Below, piece by piece: positions 26,862-33,700 of a stretch of 64,000 nucleotides of DNA (positions within the stretch are counted from its first letter, which is position 1; each line of letters begins with the position of its first letter). Source of the stretch: Leucobacter sp042726155. GTDB lineage: Bacteria; Actinomycetota; Actinomycetes; Actinomycetales; Microbacteriaceae. The translations under genes and the position numbers were made by a program. Location of the stretch: assembly GCF_042726155.1 (NCBI RefSeq), contig NZ_JBHXHV010000003.1, positions 310,001 to 374,000 on the forward strand, written 5' to 3'. The notes under the pieces are model-generated. The model was not told the DNA's origin. It did not search any database and worked only from the letters and a program-made list of their open reading frames with translations.

Positions 26862-27168
26862 CTCCTTCGGCTCCCACTGCTGCCGTAGTGGGAGCCTTTT
26901 GTGTCCCATTGAGACGTGCGGGGCGACGATCGTCGTCGGTTTCTCCGAGTAGGAATCCGACTGTCGTCTCAAGTTCGCTCGCAATTTCGATGAGCTCGTC
27001 AAGATACCAGCGCCGGTGCCCATTAAGTTTCAGACTAAATGCCGAACGGTCCCGCCCGATCGTCCGAGCAAGCGATGCCACTGACATATGACTTCGCCAA
27101 AGCAACATTGCAATCCGCTCCCCCGTCACGTCTGGAGTAATGGGTGCTTGAGATTCGATCTTCGCCAT
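26821..27168 (-). CDS. Helix-turn-helix protein overlapping the tRNA
   Basis: The 115-residue protein has an XRE-like fold: WRSHMSVASLARTIGRDRSAFSLKLNGHRRWYLDELIEIASELE (about 25-70). The end, GVGRAGLEPATDGL, is encoded by the antisense strand of the tRNA; the same peptide end recurs in actinobacterial element genes inserted at tRNAs and has no functional meaning beyond that. ATG 27168 follows AGGAT. It diverges from another small HTH gene across a dyad and may be an element repressor or excision control protein. Confidence 0.7.
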   Translation of the reverse strand: MAKIESQAPITPDVTGERIAMLLWRSHMSVASLARTIGRDRSAFSLKLNGHRRWYLDELIEIASELETTVGFLLGETDDDRRPARLNGTQKAPTTAAVGAEGVGRAGLEPATDGL

Positions 27169-27198
27169 AATTGCGATCCTACGTGATCGTTTGCACAA

Positions 27199-27227
27199 CG
27201 CAACACGACCAGCCTCATTGTGTTGCG
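27199..27227. promoter_or_regulatory. Operator between the divergent HTH genes
   Basis: CGCAACAC (27199-27206) and GTGTTGCG (27220-27227) form a perfect dyad with a 13-bp spacer; flanking TTGC repeats extend it (TTTGCACAA before, TTTGCAACA after). It is placed to control both small HTH genes, like a phage-type switch. Confidence 0.55.
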
Positions 27228-27257
27228 ATTTGCAACAGTTCGCGATACTGTCAAACC

Positions 27258-27464
27258 GTGCCTACCTCAAACCATGAAGCCGCCAACACGCTCGACAGTT
27301 TGCGAAAAGAGCGCGACCTGTCTAGGGCTTGGATAGCTCGCCGCATCGGACGCAATGAGATGTGGGTATCTAGAAAGCTGAACGGCAAGGTCCCTATCAC
27401 TATTGATGACTACAACCTGCTGCTTAGAGCCATCGAATCCGTGACGCCAGAAGTGAATCGATAA
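27258..27464 (+). CDS. Small XRE-like helix-turn-helix protein
   Basis: A 68-residue protein from GTG 27258 with one HTH: LRKERDLSRAWIARRIGRNEMWVSRKLNGKVPITIDDYNLLLRAI. It is similar in layout to the divergent HTH protein (both contain SxKLNG or SRKLNG), so the two may be distant paralogues. The frame continues upstream to 27171 but without coding character. A perfect hairpin follows. Probable role: regulation of the element's right-hand genes. Confidence 0.65.
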   Translation: MPTSNHEAANTLDSLRKERDLSRAWIARRIGRNEMWVSRKLNGKVPITIDDYNLLLRAIESVTPEVNR

Positions 27465-27470
27465 AGCAAG

Positions 27471-27498
27471 AACCCCCGGAGCTGGAACTCCGGGGGTT
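27471..27498 (+). terminator. Perfect 10-bp hairpin after the HTH gene
   Basis: AACCCCCGGA (27471-27480) pairs with TCCGGGGGTT (27489-27498) around an eight-base loop. There is no long T-run. It precedes a CGAAAGGA leader (27510-27517) of the next gene, a pattern repeated elsewhere in the element. Confidence 0.6.
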
Positions 27499-27527
27499 CG
27501 GCGACATCCCGAAAGGAATATCAATTC

Positions 27528-27731
27528 GTGTCTCTGAAGAACGACACGGTCTCACGCGCAGTTGACGAACTTGGATGTGAATCTGCCGCTCACGAGCACC
27601 CTAATCTTCTCACGCCTGAGATGTCTGTTTTAAAGAACGTTAAACCCAGGCAGGGTATGCACCTTCTCGGTTCTGTCGATCCGAAGCAATTCGATCTCAT
27701 CAGCTACTTAGACCGGAAAACTCGGCGATGA
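27528..27731 (+). CDS. Hypothetical 67-residue protein
   Basis: The frame begins at GTG 27528 after CGAAAGGA and ends in a four-base overlap (ATGA) with the following gene, which supports real translation. The protein is polar, without membrane segments or known motifs (ends DLISYLDRKTRR). Probably an accessory to the winged-helix protein downstream. Confidence 0.55.
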   Translation: MSLKNDTVSRAVDELGCESAAHEHPNLLTPEMSVLKNVKPRQGMHLLGSVDPKQFDLISYLDRKTRR

Positions 27732-28783
27732 ATGATTATCGAATCGTCCGTCCTCGGCTCAAGTTCGAGTCTGAATTTGGTCAGCACCGCAACTGGTGGG
27801 TACGCGACAGCCGCCTCACCGGCAACCCGCTGAGCGTGCTGTTGTACCTGCTCTCGCACGATCCTTCGAGAATGCCCACGCAGACCGAAGCCCGCAAGCA
27901 ATTGGGGCTCGGCAAAGATGCGTGGATCAGTGCGAAGAAACGCCTATTGGAGGCCGGCTTCATCATCGAGGTGAGAGACCGGTATCCGGCTGGCTTCGTC
28001 GACGAGATGGGACGCCCGAAGGGTGGCCAGAAGCGGTACCGTCTCTTCCTGCAAGACCCAAACGAGGGGTACTTTGTCGCTGAACATCTGGCTATTTTGG
28101 AGTTCGACGAGCCGTACGAAGAGTTCCTAGCAGCCAACGAGGAAACCCGTGTCGGGTTTTCCGAAGCGGCTGACAAAACCCCTGATCGTGTGGACGGCGG
28201 ATTATCCGCCGTCCGCGGGAAACCCGCGACGGGTAACCCGAAGGCTGCGGATAATCCGCCGTCCTTAGAGGAAGAGAAAACTAGGTTAGGTCAGGTTGGT
28301 TATTACGCTTCATCAAACCAACCAACCAACCACACCACGCGCGAGCGTGAAGTCGACGCGCAGCTCGAAGCTCTCGCCCCCGGATGCGGGCTCACCCTTG
28401 CTGCGCTCTCTCGTGAGGTGCAGGGCCGCGTTGATCTCTCTACGGTCGACGTGGTCCAGGCGACACGTGACACGCTCCTGAGAGCCGCTGGGCGCGTGAA
28501 CAAGCCCGCGAGTTACATCGCGTCGGTTATCGCCCGGTACCCCACGAAGTGGCCGGTGGGTGGCGACGGAACCGCACCTTTCGATCCAACGCCGCCGGCG
28601 TCCGGATTCGCTACGGAGCGGCACGCATCTGCCTGTGCGCGTGGAGAGCACTGGTGGGGAAATGAGAAGCTCCCCGAGATCGACCGGTCTCACTGCGCTG
28701 ACTGCGGCCAACCCAGGCGTAACGTCGATTCGGCGTTCGCTGAGCTCGAAGCGGAACTCCTCGCAGTGAGTGGTGATCGCTGA
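27728..28783 (+). CDS. Winged-helix protein, probable replication-associated
   Basis: The 351-residue protein starts with a winged-helix-like domain (about 20-115): NPLSVLLYLLSHDPSRMPTQTEARKQLGLGKDAWISAKKRLLEAGFI, then a beta hairpin YRLFL, as in replication initiators and DnaD/helix-turn-helix proteins of plasmids. The centre is variable and polar. The last 45 residues contain HWWGNEKLP with CADCGQ, and with CARGEHWW they may bind zinc. It heads an operon with the ParB-like gene. A replication role is inferred from fold and position. Confidence 0.6.
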   Translation: MNDYRIVRPRLKFESEFGQHRNWWVRDSRLTGNPLSVLLYLLSHDPSRMPTQTEARKQLGLGKDAWISAKKRLLEAGFIIEVRDRYPAGFVDEMGRPKGGQKRYRLFLQDPNEGYFVAEHLAILEFDEPYEEFLAANEETRVGFSEAADKTPDRVDGGLSAVRGKPATGNPKAADNPPSLEEEKTRLGQVGYYASSNQPTNHTTREREVDAQLEALAPGCGLTLAALSREVQGRVDLSTVDVVQATRDTLLRAAGRVNKPASYIASVIARYPTKWPVGGDGTAPFDPTPPASGFATERHASACARGEHWWGNEKLPEIDRSHCADCGQPRRNVDSAFAELEAELLAVSGDR

Positions 28784-29124
28784 TGGGCCGCGTGTGGCGG
28801 CGCGAAGTCGTCGCGATCCGCTGCGAAGCCCGCTCATGCAGCACCTCAGAGCCGCTGTTTCCAGCACTGTCGCATGAAACCACCTGGCACGATCACGCAG
28901 CACAGCTCGCGTCGATGGTCTCTCGCGGGTGGGCGATCGTCCTAACTCCCAAGTTCCGCACGTATTGCCCCAAGCACGCCGACCGAGCACGTGAGTGCAC
29001 GTGTCGCACTAATCCGTCTCGCCGGCACCTTTGCGTGATTCACGCTGAGGCTGCCGCCGCACTGGTCTGGGATGCAGATCAGACTCCTGCCGAAGTTTCA
29101 CTATTCCTGAAGGTTGCATCATGA
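28783..29124 (+). CDS. Hypothetical Cys-rich protein
   Basis: A 113-residue protein with Cys pairs in ALRCEARSCS-like spacing, FRTYCPKHADRARECTCRT and RRHLCVIHAE, which may form a small zinc site. It overlaps the upstream stop by one base (TGATG) and the downstream ParB-like start by four. Not recognised. Within the replication/partition block. Confidence 0.55.
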   Translation: MGRVWRREVVAIRCEARSCSTSEPLFPALSHETTWHDHAAQLASMVSRGWAIVLTPKFRTYCPKHADRARECTCRTNPSRRHLCVIHAEAAAALVWDADQTPAEVSLFLKVAS

Positions 29125-30152
29125 CGAACACCCTGCTCCCCGAAAACGTCACCATCCGCTCCACCGAACTCGATGTCGACACCATCATCGTGCGCCAGCG
29201 CCAGCGCGAGGTCGATGCCGACCACGTCGAGCTGCTGCGTCGCTCAATCGCCGAAACGGGTAAGCAGATCGTCCCAATCGCGGTCTCCGAACGAGCAGGC
29301 GGAAGGCTCGTGCTCATCGACGGCGCACACCGCCTCGAAGCTGCCAAACAAGACGGCCGCACCACGATCCGGGCCGAGGTCTACACAGGTCTCGACGAGA
29401 ACCAGGAAGACGTACTCGAATTCGTTACCAACCGGGCACGTCGGGATCTGTCACCGCTGGAGATCCTTGCCGCTTGGGAGACATTCGATCTTCCTCTGTA
29501 CGAGTTGAAAACGAAAGAGAAGCAGTTGTCGGGATTGCGTCAGGGCAATGAAAGTCCCGTTATTCCCGCCGGGAATAACGGGCGGCATGAGGCCTCAGTA
29601 AGCATCAGCGAAGTCGCCAAAGCGAAGACGGGTCATAAGCCTGAGTGGCTAGACCAGATTCGCACCATCCGCGATCTTTCCGTTGACGAGAAGATCGAGC
29701 CCGCAGTTCGTGAAGTCGCGCAGCGAGCGGTCGAGAAACTCCGTGATTCCAAGGCGAAGGTAGGGCCTGTGTTCAAGGAGGTGCAAAAGATCTCCGCCGC
29801 CGTCCAGCGGCAAGCTGAGGACCCCGAGGCGTTGCAGCTCCGAGACGCAGAGGACCGCCTCGATGAGATCGTCCGTCACACAACACTGCTCCAGGAGAAG
29901 CTGGACGGCAATCTCCGAGACTTTCTGCTGCTGGCTGGCCGTAGGGGCCAGATGGGCCGAGACATGCTCCGAGCGACGCGTGTAGCCCTCGTCCGCTCCC
30001 TCACTTCAGTGGTTGTCATCGAGTGTGAAGTGAGTGAAAACGCTTCCGAGAGCCTGCAAACGATCGGCCGAGAGGTCACGACGTTGCTGTTTCAAGAGTC
30101 GACGAAGGCCCTGAGCCTACGTCAGGCCGAGAGTGAGGCAGCAGATGTCTGA
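29121..30152 (+). CDS. ParB-like nuclease/CTPase-domain protein
   Basis: The first 130 residues match the ParB/Srx N-terminal fold: DTIIVRQRQREVDADHVELLRRSIAETGKQIVPI, then LIDGAHRLEAAKQDG (the GxHR box) and NRARRDLSPLEILAAWE. A helix-turn-helix region appears around 120-190, and the rest is helical. Normally ParB binds centromere sites and works with ParA, but no ParA gene is adjacent. It may instead be an element regulator or partition adaptor. The sigma-like gene begins inside its 3' end. Confidence 0.75.
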   Translation: MTNTLLPENVTIRSTELDVDTIIVRQRQREVDADHVELLRRSIAETGKQIVPIAVSERAGGRLVLIDGAHRLEAAKQDGRTTIRAEVYTGLDENQEDVLEFVTNRARRDLSPLEILAAWETFDLPLYELKTKEKQLSGLRQGNESPVIPAGNNGRHEASVSISEVAKAKTGHKPEWLDQIRTIRDLSVDEKIEPAVREVAQRAVEKLRDSKAKVGPVFKEVQKISAAVQRQAEDPEALQLRDAEDRLDEIVRHTTLLQEKLDGNLRDFLLLAGRRGQMGRDMLRATRVALVRSLTSVVVIECEVSENASESLQTIGREVTTLLFQESTKALSLRQAESEAADV

Positions 30153-30927
30153 GATCGAGAAATTCACCCCCTGGCGGCAACGAAAGATCCTGACCGATAT
30201 CGCTGATACCGGTGCTGCAGCGCTCAACACTGCTGAGGGTGCAGCGTTCATTGAGCAGCTCTACAAGCATCTTTCGCCGAGCCTGTCGGCGGTCGCGAAG
30301 TCGTGGGGATACCACGTCGACGACGACGAGATCGTGAACATGATCATCGAACGCGTGCTGAGCACCCGCAACGACTCCGACAAGTGCCCGGTACGTTACG
30401 CCGCGGGCGCTGACGATCCCTGGGGGTACCTCTGGCAATGCGCGCGGCGGTGGGCGCAAGAGATGTGGGGTACCCGCGGGCTTCCGCTCGAGTACGCCGA
30501 GTTCACCGGATACGAACCATTCCGAGAGAACGAGTCCACCGAGGACGGGACGACGTTGAAGGAGGTCGTTGACAGCACGTTGGCGATACTCGCGCAGGTC
30601 ATTGACCCAAAGCATGTCGAGGCCGTGAGTGAGTTGCTGTGGTGGATCGCAATCAACCCGCCGCAGCGCCTCTCGTACGAGGTCGATGATCGTGTCGCAG
30701 CGCATCGCCATTGCCCTTCGCTCACGATCGAGCAAGTCGTCGCAGTGATCAAGATCGCGCGTGGTTCGCGTCATCGCACCGAGGAGACAAGCCTGTTTGG
30801 GCAGTTCCTCAAAAACGCAGAGTTCCGTTTCTCAGACTCCGGTTCACATACGCGCGCGCTGACTCACTTCAAGAACGCTTTCAGGGCTGGCGAGCGCGGA
30901 TCGCTCGCCCTCACGGAATGGATTTGA
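30145..30927 (+). CDS. Sigma-factor-like hypothetical protein
   Basis: The 260-residue protein has DDEIVNMIIERVLSTR followed by DPWGYLWQCARRWAQEMWG, spaced like sigma-70 region 2 (EDIVQExF and PxxWLxxIARN). A second helical region (about 165-205) could serve as region 4, but the match is weak. ATG 30145 overlaps the ParB-like stop. It could be an element-specific transcription factor or a diverged helper; I cannot decide from sequence. Confidence 0.5.
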   Translation: MSEIEKFTPWRQRKILTDIADTGAAALNTAEGAAFIEQLYKHLSPSLSAVAKSWGYHVDDDEIVNMIIERVLSTRNDSDKCPVRYAAGADDPWGYLWQCARRWAQEMWGTRGLPLEYAEFTGYEPFRENESTEDGTTLKEVVDSTLAILAQVIDPKHVEAVSELLWWIAINPPQRLSYEVDDRVAAHRHCPSLTIEQVVAVIKIARGSRHRTEETSLFGQFLKNAEFRFSDSGSHTRALTHFKNAFRAGERGSLALTEWI

Positions 30928-30929
30928 CC

Positions 30930-31070
30930 ATGAACGACTACACCGAATACCCCGTGCTCATGTGGATGCTCACGACGGCAGTGCTCGCCGTCGTGATCGT
31001 GGGGGCCGCAATACCTCTCGTCGCCGGATTGACCACGTTCACATCAACCAAGAACGGACAGAACCGATGA
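30930..31070 (+). CDS. 46-residue single-span membrane protein
   Basis: A tiny protein with one hydrophobic helix (WMLTTAVLAVVIVGAAIPLVAG) and a short polar tail. It starts two bases after the upstream stop and overlaps the next gene by four bases, so it is part of the same operon. Likely an accessory of the DUF2637 membrane protein; function unknown. Confidence 0.55.
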   Translation: MNDYTEYPVLMWMLTTAVLAVVIVGAAIPLVAGLTTFTSTKNGQNR

Positions 31071-31261
31071 CAATCGATGACGTTTATTCCGCGGTCGTAC
31101 GGTACGCAGTCTCCGCAATCGGTGTAATTCTGTTCGTCTGCATTGGGCTTTGGCTCTGGGCACGGAGAGACCCGTGGATGCATCTCAAGGATCCTCGGAG
31201 CAGCGACTCTGAGGATTTGGATGACGCGGAAGTCCACCACGCTGAGCGGGAGGACTACTGA
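31067..31261 (+). CDS. 64-residue membrane protein
   Basis: One transmembrane helix (YAVSAIGVILFVCIGLWLWARR) followed by an acidic tail (SSDSEDLDDAEVHHAEREDY). It overlaps the neighbours at both ends (ATGA before, TGATG after). Not recognised; probably part of a small membrane complex with the DUF2637 protein. Confidence 0.55.
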   Translation: MTIDDVYSAVVRYAVSAIGVILFVCIGLWLWARRDPWMHLKDPRSSDSEDLDDAEVHHAEREDY

Positions 31262-32067
31262 TGTCGAAAAAGCCGAGCCGCACCTGGGCGATGGTGGCGT
31301 CTCTCGGTATCCCGCTCGCGATTGTCGGCGGGGTCGCGATGGCGATCTCGTACGTGACGCTCATCGACGTTGCTCGAGTGAATGGTCTTCCACTTCCTGA
31401 GCTGTACCCGATCCTGATCGACGTGGGCAGCGTGTCTACGATGATCGCTGCGGCCCAGTTCAGGCTGCATGGCGTGAAGGGGCGTTGGCTTGCCTATTCG
31501 GCGTTCACCTTGCTCTCTGGGGTGTCTATCGTGGCGAACGCTACCCATGCGTGGCGGGCGGCAGACCTGACCCTCACGAGTGCGTGGGCGGCCGCCATCC
31601 TGGCGTCGACGCCGCCCGCGATCTTGCTTGCCATCACGCACCTGGTGATGAAGCTCATCCCGGATGAGAAGGAACGGGCCAAGCTGCAGGCGCGCCGTGA
31701 ACGGGCGGAGGCGCCCGCACGTCGCGTGGAAGTGCAGCACGCGGTGCCCCTGGCACCGCAACCGGTCGACCCTCCTGTGGAGCAATCACCACGGGAACTG
31801 GCCCACGCCGGGGAAGCGCATACGAGCTCACTACATCTGGTCGACGGCGGGTCGGCCGAGAACCCCGAGATCTCCGAGAGTGAAGTCCGTGATCGTGTCC
31901 TGGAGTTCGTGCGCGAGGAGTCGAGACGCCCCACCGGCAAGCTCGTCGGCGAGTGGTTGGGGAACAAGCACGCGAAGACGGGGCAGCGGTTCTTGAAGCG
32001 TATGGAGGATGCCGGCGACTTTGAGGAACACGAGATCCCTCAGTTGTCACAGGTGAACGCCCACTGA
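31261..32067 (+). CDS. DUF2637/SpdB-like membrane protein
   Basis: The 268-residue protein has four hydrophobic helices in the first 135 residues (start TWAMVASLGIPLAIVGGVAM), the layout of the DUF2637 family found on actinobacterial conjugative elements next to spread (Spd) proteins. The C-terminal third is cytoplasmic with a winged-helix-like stretch (VRDRVLEFVREESRRPTGKLVGEWLGNKHAKTGQRFLKRM), so it may couple membrane and DNA. It ends the replication/partition operon; a new promoter region follows. Confidence 0.7.
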   Translation: MSKKPSRTWAMVASLGIPLAIVGGVAMAISYVTLIDVARVNGLPLPELYPILIDVGSVSTMIAAAQFRLHGVKGRWLAYSAFTLLSGVSIVANATHAWRAADLTLTSAWAAAILASTPPAILLAITHLVMKLIPDEKERAKLQARRERAEAPARRVEVQHAVPLAPQPVDPPVEQSPRELAHAGEAHTSSLHLVDGGSAENPEISESEVRDRVLEFVREESRRPTGKLVGEWLGNKHAKTGQRFLKRMEDAGDFEEHEIPQLSQVNAH

Positions 32068-32184
32068 CACCAATACGGAAGGCCACGAATTGGCCACACC
32101 CAGTAGTTTCCTAAAATTATGACTGTCTGTGGCTCCCGCTACCTTTAGAGCGTGGCGAAGCCCGAACGAAAGGAACACCAGATC

Positions 32185-33564
32185 ATGGAACCCGTAAGCG
32201 GTCCCTCAGAAGTTCAGCAGCAGCCAACGACGGCTGCCGGTCACCGGAAACGCAATCTCTGGATCGCGGCCGGCGTCGCTGGTGCACTCGTCCTGGGCGG
32301 TGTCATCGCGACTCCGCTCATCCTCCAGAACGTGCGGGCAAAGGAATATCAAGCACTCAGTGCTGATCTCGCCAGGTCGCAGTCTGCAACCCTGGAGGCT
32401 CATGCGGATCTCGATGCCGCGGTTGTGTTGAGCACGCTGCAGCGTGATGAAGTCCAGGGTTTCGGCAAGGAGCTGCGCGAGTTGGGGAAGACGGCTGACC
32501 CAATTCTCACGAAGAAGCAGACGGCGAGCATCACGAAGACCGCTGCGGCAATGGACAAGACGATCGGGAAAGCTCCCAAGCCGTCGGATCGTGCGTCAAA
32601 GCTGGTGAAGTCGGCGAAGAACAGCATCCAGAAGATGCGCGACGCTGATGAGAAGGCTGCCGCGGCCGCGAAGAAAGCCAAGAAGGATGCTCCCGCCGCC
32701 ACGGCACCCAGCTCGTACCTCACGCTGTCGCTTGAGGATATGCGAGCGGTCGTCAATGACGAGTCGCCGGAGGCAGTAGATAGTGCTGTGGCGCCGGAGA
32801 AAGTGACTCCTGCAACGCTCGATGCTGTGCGAGCTGACATCAAGGCGGCGAACACGGAACTCTCGACGACCGAGGACGCGATCGCCTCTGAGACAGATCG
32901 CTCGCAGACCTACACGGAGGCGGTTGCTGCGACGCTGCCCGATCTGGTGGCAGTATCTGAGTCCGTTCCGAAGCAGGCCAAGGCTGTGAACGCCGCGGCT
33001 CCGAAGTCGGGTGATGCTGCGAAGGTCGTGACCACGTCTGCGGCGACCGTGCAGAAGACCGCTGCGGAGAAGGCCGTGACCTCGCAGCGAGTGGCCACGA
33101 AGCTATCGGCCTACGTGGCTTCGGCGAAGAAAGCTCAGCAGGCACACGCTGACCAGGTTGCTGCCGAAGAGGCGGCCGCTGCGGCTACGGCTGGCCAAAT
33201 GGGTGGCGAGTCCGTTAGCGAGACCGGCACGTACACCGAAGAAACAGGGTACGGCTGGGATACCGGCACTGGTGGCGGTTGGGCTCCTGGCACGGGCGGC
33301 GGAACGGACGCAGGTGCTGGTGGTGGCGGTGGCGGAACGTGGACGCCTCCGGCCCCGCCCACTGACGGCGGCGGCGGAGCCCCGAGTACAGGCGGTGGCG
33401 GGGGCGGCGCTCCGAGCACTGGCGGCGACGGTGGCGGCGCACCGGCTGGTGGCGGAGGTTCTGCTCCGGCCACGTCCTGCCCTCCCGGAACGTATCCCAC
33501 CGGGTCATGGGACAACATCACTGGCGTTCACTGCCTAGCCAACGGCACCGACGAAGGCTGGTAA
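32185..33564 (+). CDS. Membrane-anchored coiled-coil protein with Gly-rich tail
   Basis: From ATG 32185 (GAAAGGAAC upstream) the protein has 459 residues: a polar start, one hydrophobic anchor (about 24-46), a long Ala/Lys-rich helical region (about 55-330) likely to form coiled coil outside the cell, and a Gly/Pro-rich tail (about 335-440) ending with a two-Cys patch (SCPPGTYPTG and VHCLANG). It lacks a sortase signal. It is transcribed alone, with a strong terminator. It may be a surface or mating-contact protein; the adhesin gene follows. Confidence 0.6.
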   Translation: MEPVSGPSEVQQQPTTAAGHRKRNLWIAAGVAGALVLGGVIATPLILQNVRAKEYQALSADLARSQSATLEAHADLDAAVVLSTLQRDEVQGFGKELRELGKTADPILTKKQTASITKTAAAMDKTIGKAPKPSDRASKLVKSAKNSIQKMRDADEKAAAAAKKAKKDAPAATAPSSYLTLSLEDMRAVVNDESPEAVDSAVAPEKVTPATLDAVRADIKAANTELSTTEDAIASETDRSQTYTEAVAATLPDLVAVSESVPKQAKAVNAAAPKSGDAAKVVTTSAATVQKTAAEKAVTSQRVATKLSAYVASAKKAQQAHADQVAAEEAAAAATAGQMGGESVSETGTYTEETGYGWDTGTGGGWAPGTGGGTDAGAGGGGGGTWTPPAPPTDGGGGAPSTGGGGGGAPSTGGDGGGAPAGGGGSAPATSCPPGTYPTGSWDNITGVHCLANGTDEGW

Positions 33565-33583
33565 GCCAGAAAGTTCTCTCTTG

Positions 33584-33620
33584 GGAGGGTGCGCCGCTAA
33601 CGGCGGAGCACCCTCCTTTT
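33584..33620 (+). terminator. Intrinsic terminator
   Basis: GGAGGGTGC (33584-33592) pairs with GCACCCTCC (33608-33616), with an inner GCCG/CGGC stem, followed by TTTT. It separates the coiled-coil gene from the adhesin gene. Confidence 0.85.
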
Positions 33621-33700
33621 GTGTGAGCTGCGCAGGAGTATGCATCTTCCTTGCGCAGGCGGCAATCCGTCTGTGAATAGACAGACAGGAAAGGCCTTTC

